Part shown: piece by piece, positions 8,180-17,604 of the stretch | Layout: every line of letters starts with the position of its first letter | Position numbering within the stretch: the first letter of the stretch is position 1 | Origin: Bacteroidales bacterium | GTDB taxonomy: Bacteria > Bacteroidota > Bacteroidia > Bacteroidales > UBA3663 | DNA length: 64,000 bases | Reading direction: 5' to 3' | Assembly (NCBI GenBank): GCA_017618715.1 | Contig: JAFZTS010000067.1 | Location: 1 to 64,000, forward strand | Notes under the pieces: generated by a model | What the model saw: the letters and a program-made list of their open reading frames with translations, nothing else | Database searches by the model: none | What the model was told of the DNA's origin: nothing | Translations under genes and position numbers: made by a program

Positions 8180-9778
8180 TCATTTTGCACCAATTTCGAG
8201 CAAAAATGCCTTCGAAACGTATTTTCCTGTGTTATCGTAACCTTGCAGAAGGACGCGATAAATTCCAGGACTTTCAGGTGCCGAAAACGATGTTTTTTTA
8301 ACATTTGAACCCATGAATCCGGGATTCCAGACGACTGTGCCGGCCTGCGGGTCAGAGGGGACGATGAAGGCGGGATGGTCTTGCGGAAAACTATAGGATA
8401 CGAGGTGGGATGCGCGGTCGAGATTGAAGTTGGAGAGCAGGCCTTTCTGCGAGATGAACGAGATGATGCCTCCGTAAATGGTGTTGCCGAAAGTGTAGCG
8501 ATCGGTATAGATCATGACGTACTTGAGCAGTCGGGCATCGTAGTCGAGGATGTCATCGATGTTGAAGACGGGCATACCATCGAGCAGCACGAGGGCCGAC
8601 CACTTGGAATAGATATGCAAGTCGGGATCGATGGTAAAGAGCTGGTTGACGCCATGTACTTTTTCGCGTTTGACACCTTTCACAAATTCGATAAGGATCT
8701 CACGCACGCTCTTGAACTTGGTGTATTCGTCCAAATCGTAGCTGAATCGGGGTTCGCCCGACAAGAGATTGGAGTTAAAGGCTATCGAATCGAGGGCAAG
8801 CCAGTCGGTGATGTCCTGTTCGCGACGGGCACTTTCGGCTCGGCGCTGCATGTCAGCTTCGGAGCATCCTACCTCAAGTTTAGGCAAGGAAAGGGGAAGG
8901 ATCTTGACAAAAGGCGAGACGAACTCCATGGGGACGGGACGACCTTCGGTGTCGTAGGTGCTGAGCATAGAGGCGCGTTTGCCAAAGAGGTTGTTGGTGT
9001 AGTAGAGCCAGGTGCCATCAGGTTGCCATTGGCCGTCGAAGATGGCGTTCTGGTGTCCTATCATGACGAGTCGTGTCTGTGCAATGATGGATTTTGCGTC
9101 GGTAGGACGAGCCAGGACAAGATGTCCTTCGGTTTCGGGAAGTATCGTCGCACCTTGAGGCTTGGAGGTCAGCATGCGACGTGCCGGCTTCAGAGTGGAG
9201 TAGTCGGGGGAGATAAGGTCTTCCCTCATCACCGAGAGCGAGGAGAACAGGAGGTTGTCGCCGAGATTGTCGGGAAGGGTAACTTCTTGTCCGGCTTTGC
9301 CGGAGAGGGTGACGGCTTGGGCAAAGACGGGACTCTCGTCGATGCTGTCTTTGGGAAGAAAGACGATGTTGTCGGCACGCGACACGTGAGTCGGGTTGAC
9401 AATGGAAATGACCTTGGAGAAGAGCGCGTCATCGCTGGTAAGGTCGAGGTTTCGCATGGCACGGGTATAGACCGTGAGCAGATAGTTGCCGCTGTGCATC
9501 GATGCCGGCAAGGCGATGTCGGCCCAGCCGCGTCCGTGGTCGAGCGATACCAAGCCTTGAGCACAGAGGCGATAGGTGTCGGAAATCTCAACATAAGCCA
9601 CACGACTCAGGGAGGAGGGGCGCAGGTCGTCGTCGAGGATGCAGACGCTGATGTGTAGTCGTTCGCCTGTCATATAAAGCTCCTTGTCAGTGAGGGCAAG
9701 GGCACGTTCGGCTGCCTGGCACGTCAGGGAGCCGAGGAGCAGCGTCAGTGTTAGGAGAAGGAAGGTTATACGTGGCAT
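8180..9778 (-). CDS. Secreted protein with MG2-like N-terminus and TonB plug-like C-terminus
   Basis: The 532-residue protein has a signal peptide (cleavage near CQAAERAL). The N-terminal half resembles the MG2 beta-sandwich found in alpha-2-macroglobulins and in large Bacteroidota surface proteins: DKELYMTGERLHISV then GNYLLTVYTRAMRN. Near residues 410-460 a stretch reads VLLDGMPVFNIDDILDYD and continues to GGIISFISQKG, which resembles a TonB-receptor plug. No beta-barrel follows, so this is not itself a receptor. It is the last gene of the receptor/DUF4249 trio and starts 12 bases after the DUF4249 stop codon. I infer a surface or periplasmic partner of the receptor; function unknown. Confidence 0.6.
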   Translation of the reverse strand: MPRITFLLLTLTLLLGSLTCQAAERALALTDKELYMTGERLHISVCILDDDLRPSSLSRVAYVEISDTYRLCAQGLVSLDHGRGWADIALPASMHSGNYLLTVYTRAMRNLDLTSDDALFSKVISIVNPTHVSRADNIVFLPKDSIDESPVFAQAVTLSGKAGQEVTLPDNLGDNLLFSSLSVMREDLISPDYSTLKPARRMLTSKPQGATILPETEGHLVLARPTDAKSIIAQTRLVMIGHQNAIFDGQWQPDGTWLYYTNNLFGKRASMLSTYDTEGRPVPMEFVSPFVKILPLSLPKLEVGCSEADMQRRAESARREQDITDWLALDSIAFNSNLLSGEPRFSYDLDEYTKFKSVREILIEFVKGVKREKVHGVNQLFTIDPDLHIYSKWSALVLLDGMPVFNIDDILDYDARLLKYVMIYTDRYTFGNTIYGGIISFISQKGLLSNFNLDRASHLVSYSFPQDHPAFIVPSDPQAGTVVWNPGFMGSNVKKTSFSAPESPGIYRVLLQGYDNTGKYVSKAFLLEIGAK

Positions 9779-9790
9779 TTTTTCGTTTTA

Positions 9791-11005
9791 TTATTCTTCT
9801 TTATCTACCCAGAAAGAGGGACGCTCGAGGGAGGCTCCCCAGGAGGGGTCGGTGCAATCTACACACCAGCGGCGAGTCCAAGTGGGAGGGAAAGGACTTC
9901 CAACGATATATTCATAGACGCGCCATCCCCATTGCCAAAGCTGGAGCCAAGGCGCTTGAAGCAGATAGTCATCTTCGGCCATTTGCACAACGCGCATATC
10001 CACGTGGTTTACTGCATTTCGATTCGCATAGACGTGGGCCGAAGTGGTGTTGAGGCTTACTCCGATATAACCGATGGCCTGTAGGTTGGCTGTCTTGCAT
10101 TCGATGTTGGTGGGTAAGGCGGAAGGCTGTGGGGTAAAGAGGCCGCCCATCTCATAACTGAGCTGACGAGAGAGGTTCTCGTATTCATATTCTTCGCGGG
10201 TGATGGCCGTCTGATAGACTCGTGTGTAATATCGATAGACGAACCGATCCTCATCCTTGTGAACTTGATAAACCACAAGGTTGTTTATCTGCCCATCCTG
10301 ATAGTTTTCGTTGCTGCCAAGTTTGGAAAAGCGTCCGTTGGCATGGGCCCATCCAACATTGAGGTAGTTGTTAACGGGTAAGATTAAGTCCTGTTCGGGA
10401 ACGTATTCGTAAAAGGCAACCAAGGGTGTATGCACTTCCCAGGTCTCTTCGTAGCTCCATCGGTAATACTGCTCCTTGGTATCGGTGGGGGCAGGAGTGA
10501 CCATGATATTGACATATTGTCCATCGAGTGACATTTCCCATTTGAGGTCTTGAATCTCGGGCGTTGGGAGCGGCAGTTGGGGCTTGGAGATGTAGGTGTT
10601 GTCATTCCAGTTTATTTCGAGCCAGTATTCAGTGGACGGGTCGAGTTGCCCGACAGGGACCACGTAAGTGCCTGACATGAATCCAAAGCCGCCATAGCCA
10701 TTGTATTTGTCGTAGGTAGAGCCTGTATAACCTTCGAAGATGTTATGGCCTTGCCATATTTGGCCGTCTGATCCATGCACGGCAATTTCAGCATCCCAGA
10801 TTGCGAAGCCGTCGTAGATCTCATCGTCGTCAAGTTTGATCGGAATGCCATGCGAAAGGTAGAAGGTGCACTCGGTATTGCCTCGGATGGATCCTTCAAC
10901 ACAAAGGATACGGGTGTCTGACGAAGGTAGATCTGCCTCGAACTCGTCGATACAGGAGCAGCACAACAACGTGGCAATAATAATATAATATATGTACGTG
11001 CGCAT
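9791..11005 (-). CDS. DUF4249 domain-containing lipoprotein
   Basis: The 404-residue product has a lipobox ending in CCSC (Cys18) followed by IDEFEADLPSSDTRILCVEG, the opening typical of DUF4249. The family is restricted to Bacteroidota and is almost always encoded beside a TonB-dependent receptor, as here (3-base gap). By analogy with SusD-like partners it may be a surface lipoprotein working with the receptor, but no ligand is established. Several Trp/Tyr-rich segments (QYYRWSYEETWEVHTPL) are visible in the body. Confidence 0.82.
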   Translation of the reverse strand: MRTYIYYIIIATLLCCSCIDEFEADLPSSDTRILCVEGSIRGNTECTFYLSHGIPIKLDDDEIYDGFAIWDAEIAVHGSDGQIWQGHNIFEGYTGSTYDKYNGYGGFGFMSGTYVVPVGQLDPSTEYWLEINWNDNTYISKPQLPLPTPEIQDLKWEMSLDGQYVNIMVTPAPTDTKEQYYRWSYEETWEVHTPLVAFYEYVPEQDLILPVNNYLNVGWAHANGRFSKLGSNENYQDGQINNLVVYQVHKDEDRFVYRYYTRVYQTAITREEYEYENLSRQLSYEMGGLFTPQPSALPTNIECKTANLQAIGYIGVSLNTTSAHVYANRNAVNHVDMRVVQMAEDDYLLQAPWLQLWQWGWRVYEYIVGSPFPPTWTRRWCVDCTDPSWGASLERPSFWVDKEE

Positions 11006-11008
11006 AGG

Positions 11009-13939
11009 TCAGAACTTGATATTGTAGGATACGAAGGGGATGGGAGCGCCGAAGATCGAGAGCTTGTAACCCTGGATAGAACCGTATTGGGCAAGATAGT
11101 AGATCGAATAAGCATTCTTGCGAGCCAGGACGTTGTAGCAGCCGAAGGAGATCCAGGAATGGGTCAGCGCAGTGAGGTGATGCGAAGGCTCGATGTTGAA
11201 CGAGGCATCGACGCGGAAATAATCGGGCATACGATAATCGTTTCGTTTGGTGTAGAACGGGAGGAGGTAGCCCTGCTGATAGTTGTAGTACTGGCCGGCC
11301 GGGATTGTGGTGGCTCGACCCGTGCTATAGTCGAGGTTCATCGAAAGGCTGTAGCGGTGGGTGAACTTGTAGTTGCCTACAAACTTGAGTTCGTGCGGGC
11401 GGTCGTATTCGGCCGGGAACCATTCGCCACCATTGATAGCCAAAGAAGAAGGGGCATTGTCCTGCTGGAGCTCGGTGCGCGAATAGCTGTAGCTCACCCA
11501 TCCTGTCAGCATTCCGACATCCTTCTTGAGCTGGAGTTCCACGCCGTAGGCGCGTCCATGGACGCCTACAACATCGTTCTCAAGGTCGGGATTCATAAGC
11601 AACTTGCCTGCGCTACGATAGGTCAGGTAGTTGTTCATCTGCTTGTAGTAAGCCTCGACATTGATCTCGTACTCGGCATTATGAGTCTGGTAATAATAGC
11701 CTGCTGCCACCTGCCATCCGTCCTGAGGTTTGATCTTCGAGTTGCTGAGCGTCCAGGTATCGGTGGGCGACATGATGCTGGTGTTCGAAACCTTGTGGAT
11801 GAACTGGTGCATCGTGTTGAAGCTGGCTTTGACCGACTGGTCTTCGTTGAGCTTGTAGCTTGCCGACAGACGGACCTCGGGAGAGTGGTAGGTGTGGGTC
11901 TTGCCATCGCGCAGGGCATTGAAGAGGTTGTATCGGAGGCCGCCGATGAGCTTCAGTTGGGGTAATAACTGCCAGGTGTCTTCGGCAAAGATTGCCGACT
12001 CGATGGCCTTGTCCTGCTCGAGCTCCGTGTAGGCGATAAACGAATCCTCGCCGATGGGTTCGTAGGTGCCAGGGTTGACCAGATAATACTGCGTGTGGAT
12101 ACCCGTCTGCAGTTCGTGGTCATCGATGAGTTTGATGTTTACATTGGCGCGTGCGAACCATTGGTTGATGTCGAACGAAAGGCGTGCAGCCTCATACACC
12201 ATCTCTTTTTCCTCGTTGTAGTAGTCGTAGTGGTCCATGCCTATCGAAAGGCTGGAGTTCACCCGATCGTTGTAACGACTCTTCCATTCGATAGAGCCGT
12301 TGAGGTTGGTGTAACCGTATTTGTCGAACTCCGAGAACGAGAAGCGGTCGTTGCTGAAATAGAAATAGGTGTTGATACGCTGATTGCGATTGATGGCTGT
12401 GGCGAGGGTGGCGCTCACGTCCCAGAAGCCGGCTTTGCCATCGCGGTAGCCGCTCTTTTCGGGAATCATTTTCAGCATCCAGTCGCTATAGGTCGAGCGT
12501 CCGCCCAAGAGAAGAGTAGCATGGTCATCGACGATGGGTATTTCGAGGGTGGCTTTGCTGGTGACGAGTCCGATGCTTGCCGACCCATGAAACTCCTTCC
12601 AGTCGGCAGTACGGTTGTGGATGTCCATGACCGAGGAGATGCGTCCGCCATATTGCGTGGGGATGCCGCTCTTGTAGAGCTCGGTTTCGCCAATCATATC
12701 GCTATTGAATGCCGAGAAGATGCCGAACATGTGCATCGGATTGAAGACGGTGTTGCCATTGAGCAGGATGAGGTTCTGGTCGGCGGCACCGCCTCGCACA
12801 TTGAAGCCGCTCGATGCTTCGCCCATGGTCTTCACACCGGGGAGTGTCTGCACCACCTTCATCACGTCGGCTTCGCCCAGTGCCAGCGGGATGTTGCGAA
12901 GCTGTGCGGGACGGAATTTTTCCATGCCGACCTGTGCGTTGTTGACCTTCTGCAGGAAGCCGCGTACGGTGACTTCGTCGAGGATGTGGTCCTCACGAAT
13001 GGGTTCGAGGTCTGCGAAGATGTCCGACTCGTAATAGGTCTCCTCTTCTTCATATTGCGGCTTGTTGTCGCCAAGATAAGCTTGATAGGCTTTCACTTCC
13101 ACGGACTCATTGGTGAAGATTGAATCAGGAGCCGTGATGGGTGAAGAGCCCTGAAGGATTGAAGGGCCATAGGTGGGGGTGGCATCCCCCGAGCCTGCCA
13201 GGTCAGAAAGATCCTTCATGTCCGAAAGATCTCCAATCGTTGCAGTAACCCCCGACGAGGTGAGCAATTGGTCCAGATAGGCCACATCTTCGCTTAGGCT
13301 CGTCGCGAGAAACTTGTCTTTGTATTTGTGTCGGGCCTTGCGGCTGTTTTCGCGCAAAGGCTGCTTGAACTGCGGATATGCCTCGATGATGCTTTTGATA
13401 TTCTTGATTTTCAGCGGTTCCGAATCGGGTGCGAACAGGAAATAGTCATCCGTAGTAATCAAGTTGTGAATCGTGTGCATGTCCTTGATGATGTCGCTTG
13501 AACGGGTCTTGACCCTGCGATGGATCAAAGCTACATGCTTACCTTGCTCGAGGATTTGGCAAAAGAACCCGTCGAAGCGGACAAAGAGCTTGCTATCGAT
13601 GACAAAGTATTCGATCTTGTCCTGGTCGGGAAGTATCGCCCCTCCTTTGACGGGAGTGATCACCGCTACCCAATTACGATAGATGTCGAAACGAATCCCG
13701 ACGTTCCGATAGAGCCTCCCTTCGAAGCAAATGTCTCCTGGTACGAAATCCTTGCCATCCCAATAGGGATCGTCGCTCCAGGCAATCTGTGCAAAACCTG
13801 GTTCGATGCGTCCCTGGTAGAGGGCTGCATGGTCGCCCGCTGCCTGAAGGTATTGCTCGAAAGTTTGTGCCTTGACAGACGAAGGGAAGGCAAGGGGTAG
13901 GAGAAATAACCAACTGAGGAAAATGCCTTTTTTGGACAT
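11009..13939 (-). CDS. TonB-dependent outer membrane receptor with unusual N-terminal domain
   Basis: The 976-residue protein has a signal peptide (to about Ala24). A region of about 200 residues follows, beginning FEQYLQAAGDHAALYQG and containing FDIYRNWVAVITP. It is not the carboxypeptidase-like domain usual in this receptor class. A TonB-box-like DEVTVRG (about residue 318) precedes a standard plug (LGEADVMKVVQTLPGV, then GFNVRGGAADQNLILLNG). A long 22-strand-type barrel follows, ending in an aromatic C-terminus (VSYNIKF) as expected for BAM-assembled proteins. The receptor would import a ligand using TonB energy; the ligand is unknown. It heads the trio with the DUF4249 lipoprotein and the MG2/plug-like protein. 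Confidence 0.9.
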   Translation of the reverse strand: MSKKGIFLSWLFLLPLAFPSSVKAQTFEQYLQAAGDHAALYQGRIEPGFAQIAWSDDPYWDGKDFVPGDICFEGRLYRNVGIRFDIYRNWVAVITPVKGGAILPDQDKIEYFVIDSKLFVRFDGFFCQILEQGKHVALIHRRVKTRSSDIIKDMHTIHNLITTDDYFLFAPDSEPLKIKNIKSIIEAYPQFKQPLRENSRKARHKYKDKFLATSLSEDVAYLDQLLTSSGVTATIGDLSDMKDLSDLAGSGDATPTYGPSILQGSSPITAPDSIFTNESVEVKAYQAYLGDNKPQYEEEETYYESDIFADLEPIREDHILDEVTVRGFLQKVNNAQVGMEKFRPAQLRNIPLALGEADVMKVVQTLPGVKTMGEASSGFNVRGGAADQNLILLNGNTVFNPMHMFGIFSAFNSDMIGETELYKSGIPTQYGGRISSVMDIHNRTADWKEFHGSASIGLVTSKATLEIPIVDDHATLLLGGRSTYSDWMLKMIPEKSGYRDGKAGFWDVSATLATAINRNQRINTYFYFSNDRFSFSEFDKYGYTNLNGSIEWKSRYNDRVNSSLSIGMDHYDYYNEEKEMVYEAARLSFDINQWFARANVNIKLIDDHELQTGIHTQYYLVNPGTYEPIGEDSFIAYTELEQDKAIESAIFAEDTWQLLPQLKLIGGLRYNLFNALRDGKTHTYHSPEVRLSASYKLNEDQSVKASFNTMHQFIHKVSNTSIMSPTDTWTLSNSKIKPQDGWQVAAGYYYQTHNAEYEINVEAYYKQMNNYLTYRSAGKLLMNPDLENDVVGVHGRAYGVELQLKKDVGMLTGWVSYSYSRTELQQDNAPSSLAINGGEWFPAEYDRPHELKFVGNYKFTHRYSLSMNLDYSTGRATTIPAGQYYNYQQGYLLPFYTKRNDYRMPDYFRVDASFNIEPSHHLTALTHSWISFGCYNVLARKNAYSIYYLAQYGSIQGYKLSIFGAPIPFVSYNIKF

Positions 13940-14079
13940 ATTATATATATTATGAATCTATAGTTTCTGAAGGCTGTAAACGGGTTCGCGCTAAAGCGCA
14001 GGAGTTATCTCTTGATAAATAAATGCCGAAAGTTTCAAAACCTTGCACCATCGGCAGTATTTTTTTAGAAAAATAATAT

Positions 14080-14119
14080 TTCGCACATTGTCTCATTTGG
14101 TAATCAGACAATATGCGAA
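14080..14119 (-). terminator. Terminator after gldH
   Basis: A stem pairs TTCGCACATTGTCT (14080-14093) with AGACAATATGCGAA (14106-14119) with one internal mismatch and a 12-base loop. On the minus strand it is followed by an A/T-rich stretch with short T runs. It lies about 12 bases after the gldH stop codon. Confidence 0.55.
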
Positions 14120-14130
14120 CTATGCGTTAA

Positions 14131-14706
14131 TCAGTATTGTTTGGATAATGTGATGCCGATTGCCGAGAGCCCCACGAAACTTTTCACGTTCCTCAGGTCA
14201 GGGATAAGCATCATGCGATAAGTGCCTGTCGAGTCGAAACTGATGATTAGATTTTCGATGTAGTTGTCGTAGTCGATCAGCGAGCCCCAGCTGGGACCGA
14301 GGGGATGACCCAGCGTGTCGCGAACGGCAGGGGCGATATGCTCGCGCATCACATTTCGTACGATGTGCTCATGCCCCCCCGTCGTGTCGGTCTGCTGGAC
14401 GATGAGCTGCATGGGCACTCGTGTGAATCGATAGTCGGCCGACATGCGAATACTGTAGCCCACCTGGTAGGGTATGCCCTGCACGATGGGGTCGCGTATG
14501 GTTGAAGGATTGGTGACATGAATCGGAAAGAACAGGGTATCGCCGGCATTCCATCCGAGCATGTTGACATCGACAATCACGTTGTAGGCAGGATCAGTTC
14601 CGTCCTCGTGGCTTTGGCATGCGCTCATCATCAGGGCCGCCATCGCCATCATTGGCACCATTGCCAGTCGGAGCATTGCCCTGATTGTCCTGCGGTTTGC
14701 TGTCAT
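14131..14706 (-). CDS. gldH: Gliding motility lipoprotein GldH
   Basis: The 191-residue product (from this start) has a lipoprotein signal ending LMMSAC. A GldH-type body follows: WNAGDTLFFPIHV, then YSIRMSADYRFTRVPM and a C-terminal FVGLSAIGI segment. GldH is one of the lipoproteins tied to gliding and type IX secretion in Flavobacteria, and it is kept in non-gliding Bacteroidales where its role is less clear. The frame is open to 14754. I chose the ATG at 14706; the ATG at 14676 is equally plausible and gives a 20-residue signal. Either start overlaps the end of ricT (which stops at 14594) by at least 83 bases. Confidence 0.75.
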   Translation of the reverse strand: MTANRRTIRAMLRLAMVPMMAMAALMMSACQSHEDGTDPAYNVIVDVNMLGWNAGDTLFFPIHVTNPSTIRDPIVQGIPYQVGYSIRMSADYRFTRVPMQLIVQQTDTTGGHEHIVRNVMREHIAPAVRDTLGHPLGPSWGSLIDYDNYIENLIISFDSTGTYRMMLIPDLRNVKSFVGLSAIGITLSKQY

Positions 14707-15865
14707 TATTGCGGTTCTTGTTAGCGCGCTTTTTCTTTTTCTTCGATTTGTCAAAGCGATTGAGCGCCTCGTCGCCTACGCCATCGGTAAATTCCGGACT
14801 GGTCGTCGTGGTACCCTCGTCGATGTCGAGCCGTTCGGGCTTCTCGCCGCGCTTGTTCTGATGATATACGTCAAATGCACGCTGTGCAGAGATGGTCACC
14901 AGATTGAAGCCGCCATCCCTTCCCGACGAATAAGTGCATTTGCGTGCCAGCGTATCTACCTTGAAGAGATGCCATTCGCCACCGACGGTGTAGAGCACGA
15001 TGTCCTTGGCTGGAATCTCGTTCGCGGCTTCCATGTAGCAGTCCACCTCGTAGTTGAGGCAACACTTCAGCTTGGCGCATTGTCCGGCCAGCTTCTGCGG
15101 ATTGAGCGAAAGATCCTGGAATCGCGCGGCTGCCGTGCCTACCGACTGGAACCGTGTCTGCCACTTGGCGCAACACAGTTCATGCCCGCATGGGCCGATG
15201 CCACCTATGCGTCCCGCCTCCTGGCGAGCGCCGATCTGCTTCATCTCGATGCGGATCTTGAAGGCGGCAGCCAGATCCTTGATGAGCTGTCGGAAATCGA
15301 CGCGTCCGTCAGCGATGTAGTAGAAGATAGCCTTCTGCCCATCGCCCTGGAACTCCACGTCGCCGATCTTCATCTCCAGTCCCAGACCTTCGGCAATCTG
15401 CCGGCTGCGCAGCATCGTTTCGTGTTCGCGGGCCTTCGCCTCGTAGTAGCGCTGCATGTCGTTCTCGCGGGCATGGCGGAACACCTTCTTCTGGGCATCC
15501 GGCGAATCGAAGTGGAAGTTGCTCTTCTTCATCTGCAGGTGCACCAGATAGCCGGTGAGAGTCACCTCACCGATGTCGTGTCCGGGATTACCCTCCACTG
15601 CCACGATGTCGCCCTTGTGCAGGTCCAGTCCTTCGGAATTGAGGTAGTATCCCTTGCGGGTGTTCTTGAATTGAACCTCCACATACGGGCACTCACCGAC
15701 CAACTCCGGGGCATCGTCCATATAGTCATAGACCATCTGGGGTTTGTTCTGTCGGCAAATCTGCGTGTGGCTTCGGCAGTTGTCCGAATCCTTCGGGCAG
15801 GGTTCCGACTGGAAAACCTCGTATGGTTCTATGGCGTCGATGTATTCGAATTCCTTTTTAGCCAT
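14594..15865 (-). CDS. ricT: RicT/YaaT-like PSP1 domain protein
   Basis: The 423-residue protein contains the PSP1 C-terminal domain signature, with cysteine clusters GGIGPCGHELCCAKW and GQCAKLKCCLNYE. In B. subtilis RicT these help bind Fe-S clusters in the RicAFT complex, which acts with RNase Y in RNA maturation. Here the gene lies immediately after rny (27-base gap), fitting that link. The last 60 or so residues are Lys/Arg/Asn- and Gly/Asp-rich low complexity, and the following gene gldH begins inside this tail. Confidence 0.88.
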   Translation of the reverse strand: MAKKEFEYIDAIEPYEVFQSEPCPKDSDNCRSHTQICRQNKPQMVYDYMDDAPELVGECPYVEVQFKNTRKGYYLNSEGLDLHKGDIVAVEGNPGHDIGEVTLTGYLVHLQMKKSNFHFDSPDAQKKVFRHARENDMQRYYEAKAREHETMLRSRQIAEGLGLEMKIGDVEFQGDGQKAIFYYIADGRVDFRQLIKDLAAAFKIRIEMKQIGARQEAGRIGGIGPCGHELCCAKWQTRFQSVGTAAARFQDLSLNPQKLAGQCAKLKCCLNYEVDCYMEAANEIPAKDIVLYTVGGEWHLFKVDTLARKCTYSSGRDGGFNLVTISAQRAFDVYHQNKRGEKPERLDIDEGTTTTSPEFTDGVGDEALNRFDKSKKKKKRANKNRNNDSKPQDNQGNAPTGNGANDGDGGPDDERMPKPRGRN

Positions 15866-15892
15866 AACCTAAAACCTCATGACGACACGACC

Positions 15893-17428
15893 TTACTTCG
15901 CGTATGCCACCGAACGTGTTTCGCGAATCACGGTGATCTTCACCTGTCCGGGGTAGGTCATCTCGGTCTGTATCTTGCGGGCGATATCGGTCGAAAGCTT
16001 CTCGGCCTCGGCGTCACTGATCTTGTCGGCACCTACAATCACACGCAGTTCGCGACCTGCCTGGATGGCGTACGACTTGATGACGCCCGGGTACGACTGT
16101 GCCAGGTTCTCCAGATCGTTGAGGCGTTTGATGTAGGCTTCCACGATTTCGCGGCGGGCACCTGGTCGGGCTCCCGAGATGGCATCGCAGATCTGCACAA
16201 TGGGTGCAATGATCGACGTCATTTCGCACTCCTCGTGGTGGGCAGCGATGGCATTGACAATGTCGGGCTTCTCCTTGTACTCCTCGGCGATCTTTGCGCC
16301 AAGCAGGGCGTGCGGCAGTTCGGGTTCGTCATCAGGCACCTTGCCGATGTCGTGCAACAAGCCGGCGCGGCGTGCCTTCTTCACATTCAGGCCAAGTTCG
16401 GTGGCCATGATGGCACAAAGGTTGGCTGTCTCGCGAGCGTGCTGCAGAAGGTTCTGACCGTACGACGAACGGTACTTCATCTTGCCGATCATTCGGATGA
16501 GTTCGGGGTGCAGGCCGTGCACGCCCATGTCGATACAGGTGCGTTTGCCGGTCTCGATGATCTCCTCTTCGAGCTGCTTCTTCACCTTGGCCACCACCTC
16601 CTCGATGCGTGCAGGATGGATGCGTCCATCGAGCACCAGCTGGTGCAGGGCCAGGCGAGCAATCTCGCGGCGCACGGGGTCGAAGCAAGAGAGAACGATG
16701 GCCTCGGGGGTGTCATCCACCACAACCTCCACGCCGGTGGCAGCTTCCAGAGCACGGATGTTGCGACCTTCGCGACCAATGATGCGACCCTTCACCTCGT
16801 CCGAATCGATGTGGAAGACGGTCACCGAGTTCTCGACGGCGGTTTCCGTGGCGACACGCTGGATGGTCTTAATCACGATCGATTTGGCCTCCTTGTTGGC
16901 TGTCATGCGTGCATCGTCCATGATTTCGTTGATGTAGCTTGCAGCTTCGGTCTTTGCCTCATCCTTCAGACCCTCGATGAGGTTTTTCTTCGCCTCTTCA
17001 GCGCTCAGCCCGGCAATCTGCTCCAGCATCTTGCGGCCTTCGGCAATGCGGGCATCGGCCTCCTTCTTCTTCTGCTCCACCAGGTCGAGCTGCTTTTGCA
17101 GGTTCAATCGGGTGTTGTCGTTGTCGTTGATGCGGCGGTCCAGCTCGCTCTGCTTCTGCTGAAGCTGCTGTTGCTGCTGCTTGATGCGCTGCTCGTTCTG
17201 CTGCATCTTCTGGTTGCGCTGATTGGCCTGGCGGTCCAGGTCGCTCTGCATGCGGCTGATTTTTTCCTTCGCCTCGACGAGCTTCTGCTCCTTGACGAGT
17301 TCACCTTCCTTCTCGGCATCAGCCAATGCCCGTTTATAGGTCTTGCCCAGGAAAGTGTTCCATATAGCGAAAACGATAACGCCTCCGAGGACGAAACCGA
17401 TAATCGCTGCTAAGATGATAGAAATCAT
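15893..17428 (-). CDS. rny: Ribonuclease Y
   Basis: The 511-residue protein has the full RNase Y order. An N-terminal membrane anchor (residues 2-22) precedes a long Gln/Lys/Glu-rich coiled coil (about 30-145). A KH domain follows with [19 protein letters not shown]. The HD domain has LLHDIGKV (about residue 358), AAHHEECE and the C-terminal [11 protein letters not shown] block. RNase Y is a membrane-bound endoribonuclease that starts mRNA decay. It sits between zapA and ricT in an operon-like run. Confidence 0.97.
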   Translation of the reverse strand: MISIILAAIIGFVLGGVIVFAIWNTFLGKTYKRALADAEKEGELVKEQKLVEAKEKISRMQSDLDRQANQRNQKMQQNEQRIKQQQQQLQQKQSELDRRINDNDNTRLNLQKQLDLVEQKKKEADARIAEGRKMLEQIAGLSAEEAKKNLIEGLKDEAKTEAASYINEIMDDARMTANKEAKSIVIKTIQRVATETAVENSVTVFHIDSDEVKGRIIGREGRNIRALEAATGVEVVVDDTPEAIVLSCFDPVRREIARLALHQLVLDGRIHPARIEEVVAKVKKQLEEEIIETGKRTCIDMGVHGLHPELIRMIGKMKYRSSYGQNLLQHARETANLCAIMATELGLNVKKARRAGLLHDIGKVPDDEPELPHALLGAKIAEEYKEKPDIVNAIAAHHEECEMTSIIAPIVQICDAISGARPGARREIVEAYIKRLNDLENLAQSYPGVIKSYAIQAGRELRVIVGADKISDAEAEKLSTDIARKIQTEMTYPGQVKITVIRETRSVAYAK

Positions 17429-17604
17429 TAGTGAAACGGGGATTGAAAGTATATAATAGAGTTAAAAATGTGGCAAAACAGCAGCGCCGACATTCTCTTT
17501 GAAGAGATGCCGGTAAGCGAGGTGTGCAGCATGGAATGGGGTAGAAGGATTCGAAAGGTTGCTCCCGTTGGTCGCATCCGAGGGAAGCGATGGGGGCGAA
17601 AGGT
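17429..17604 (-). other. 176-bp gap between zapA and rny with promoter and hairpin
   Basis: A candidate rny promoter on the minus strand has TTTG in the run at 17474-17478, 20 bases of spacing, and TATACTTTC (17445-17453) near -7. An imperfect 12-bp hairpin (17487-17513) lies upstream of it. It is not followed by a good T run, so I do not call it a terminator. No open frame here has family signal. Confidence 0.4.

Noticed and set aside
14861-17413. Plus-strand open frame of 850 residues
   Set aside because: It is antisense to rny and ricT, which have clear families; the length reflects codon bias of GC-rich genes on the other strand.
17540-17560. TTCGAATCC on the minus strand resembling a tRNA T loop
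   Set aside because: The flanking bases do not form a T stem, acceptor stem or anticodon arm.
17429-17604. Possible 6S RNA between zapA and rny
   Set aside because: The position is suggestive, but I cannot build the long closing stem and central bubble of 6S RNA; the only hairpin is off-centre.
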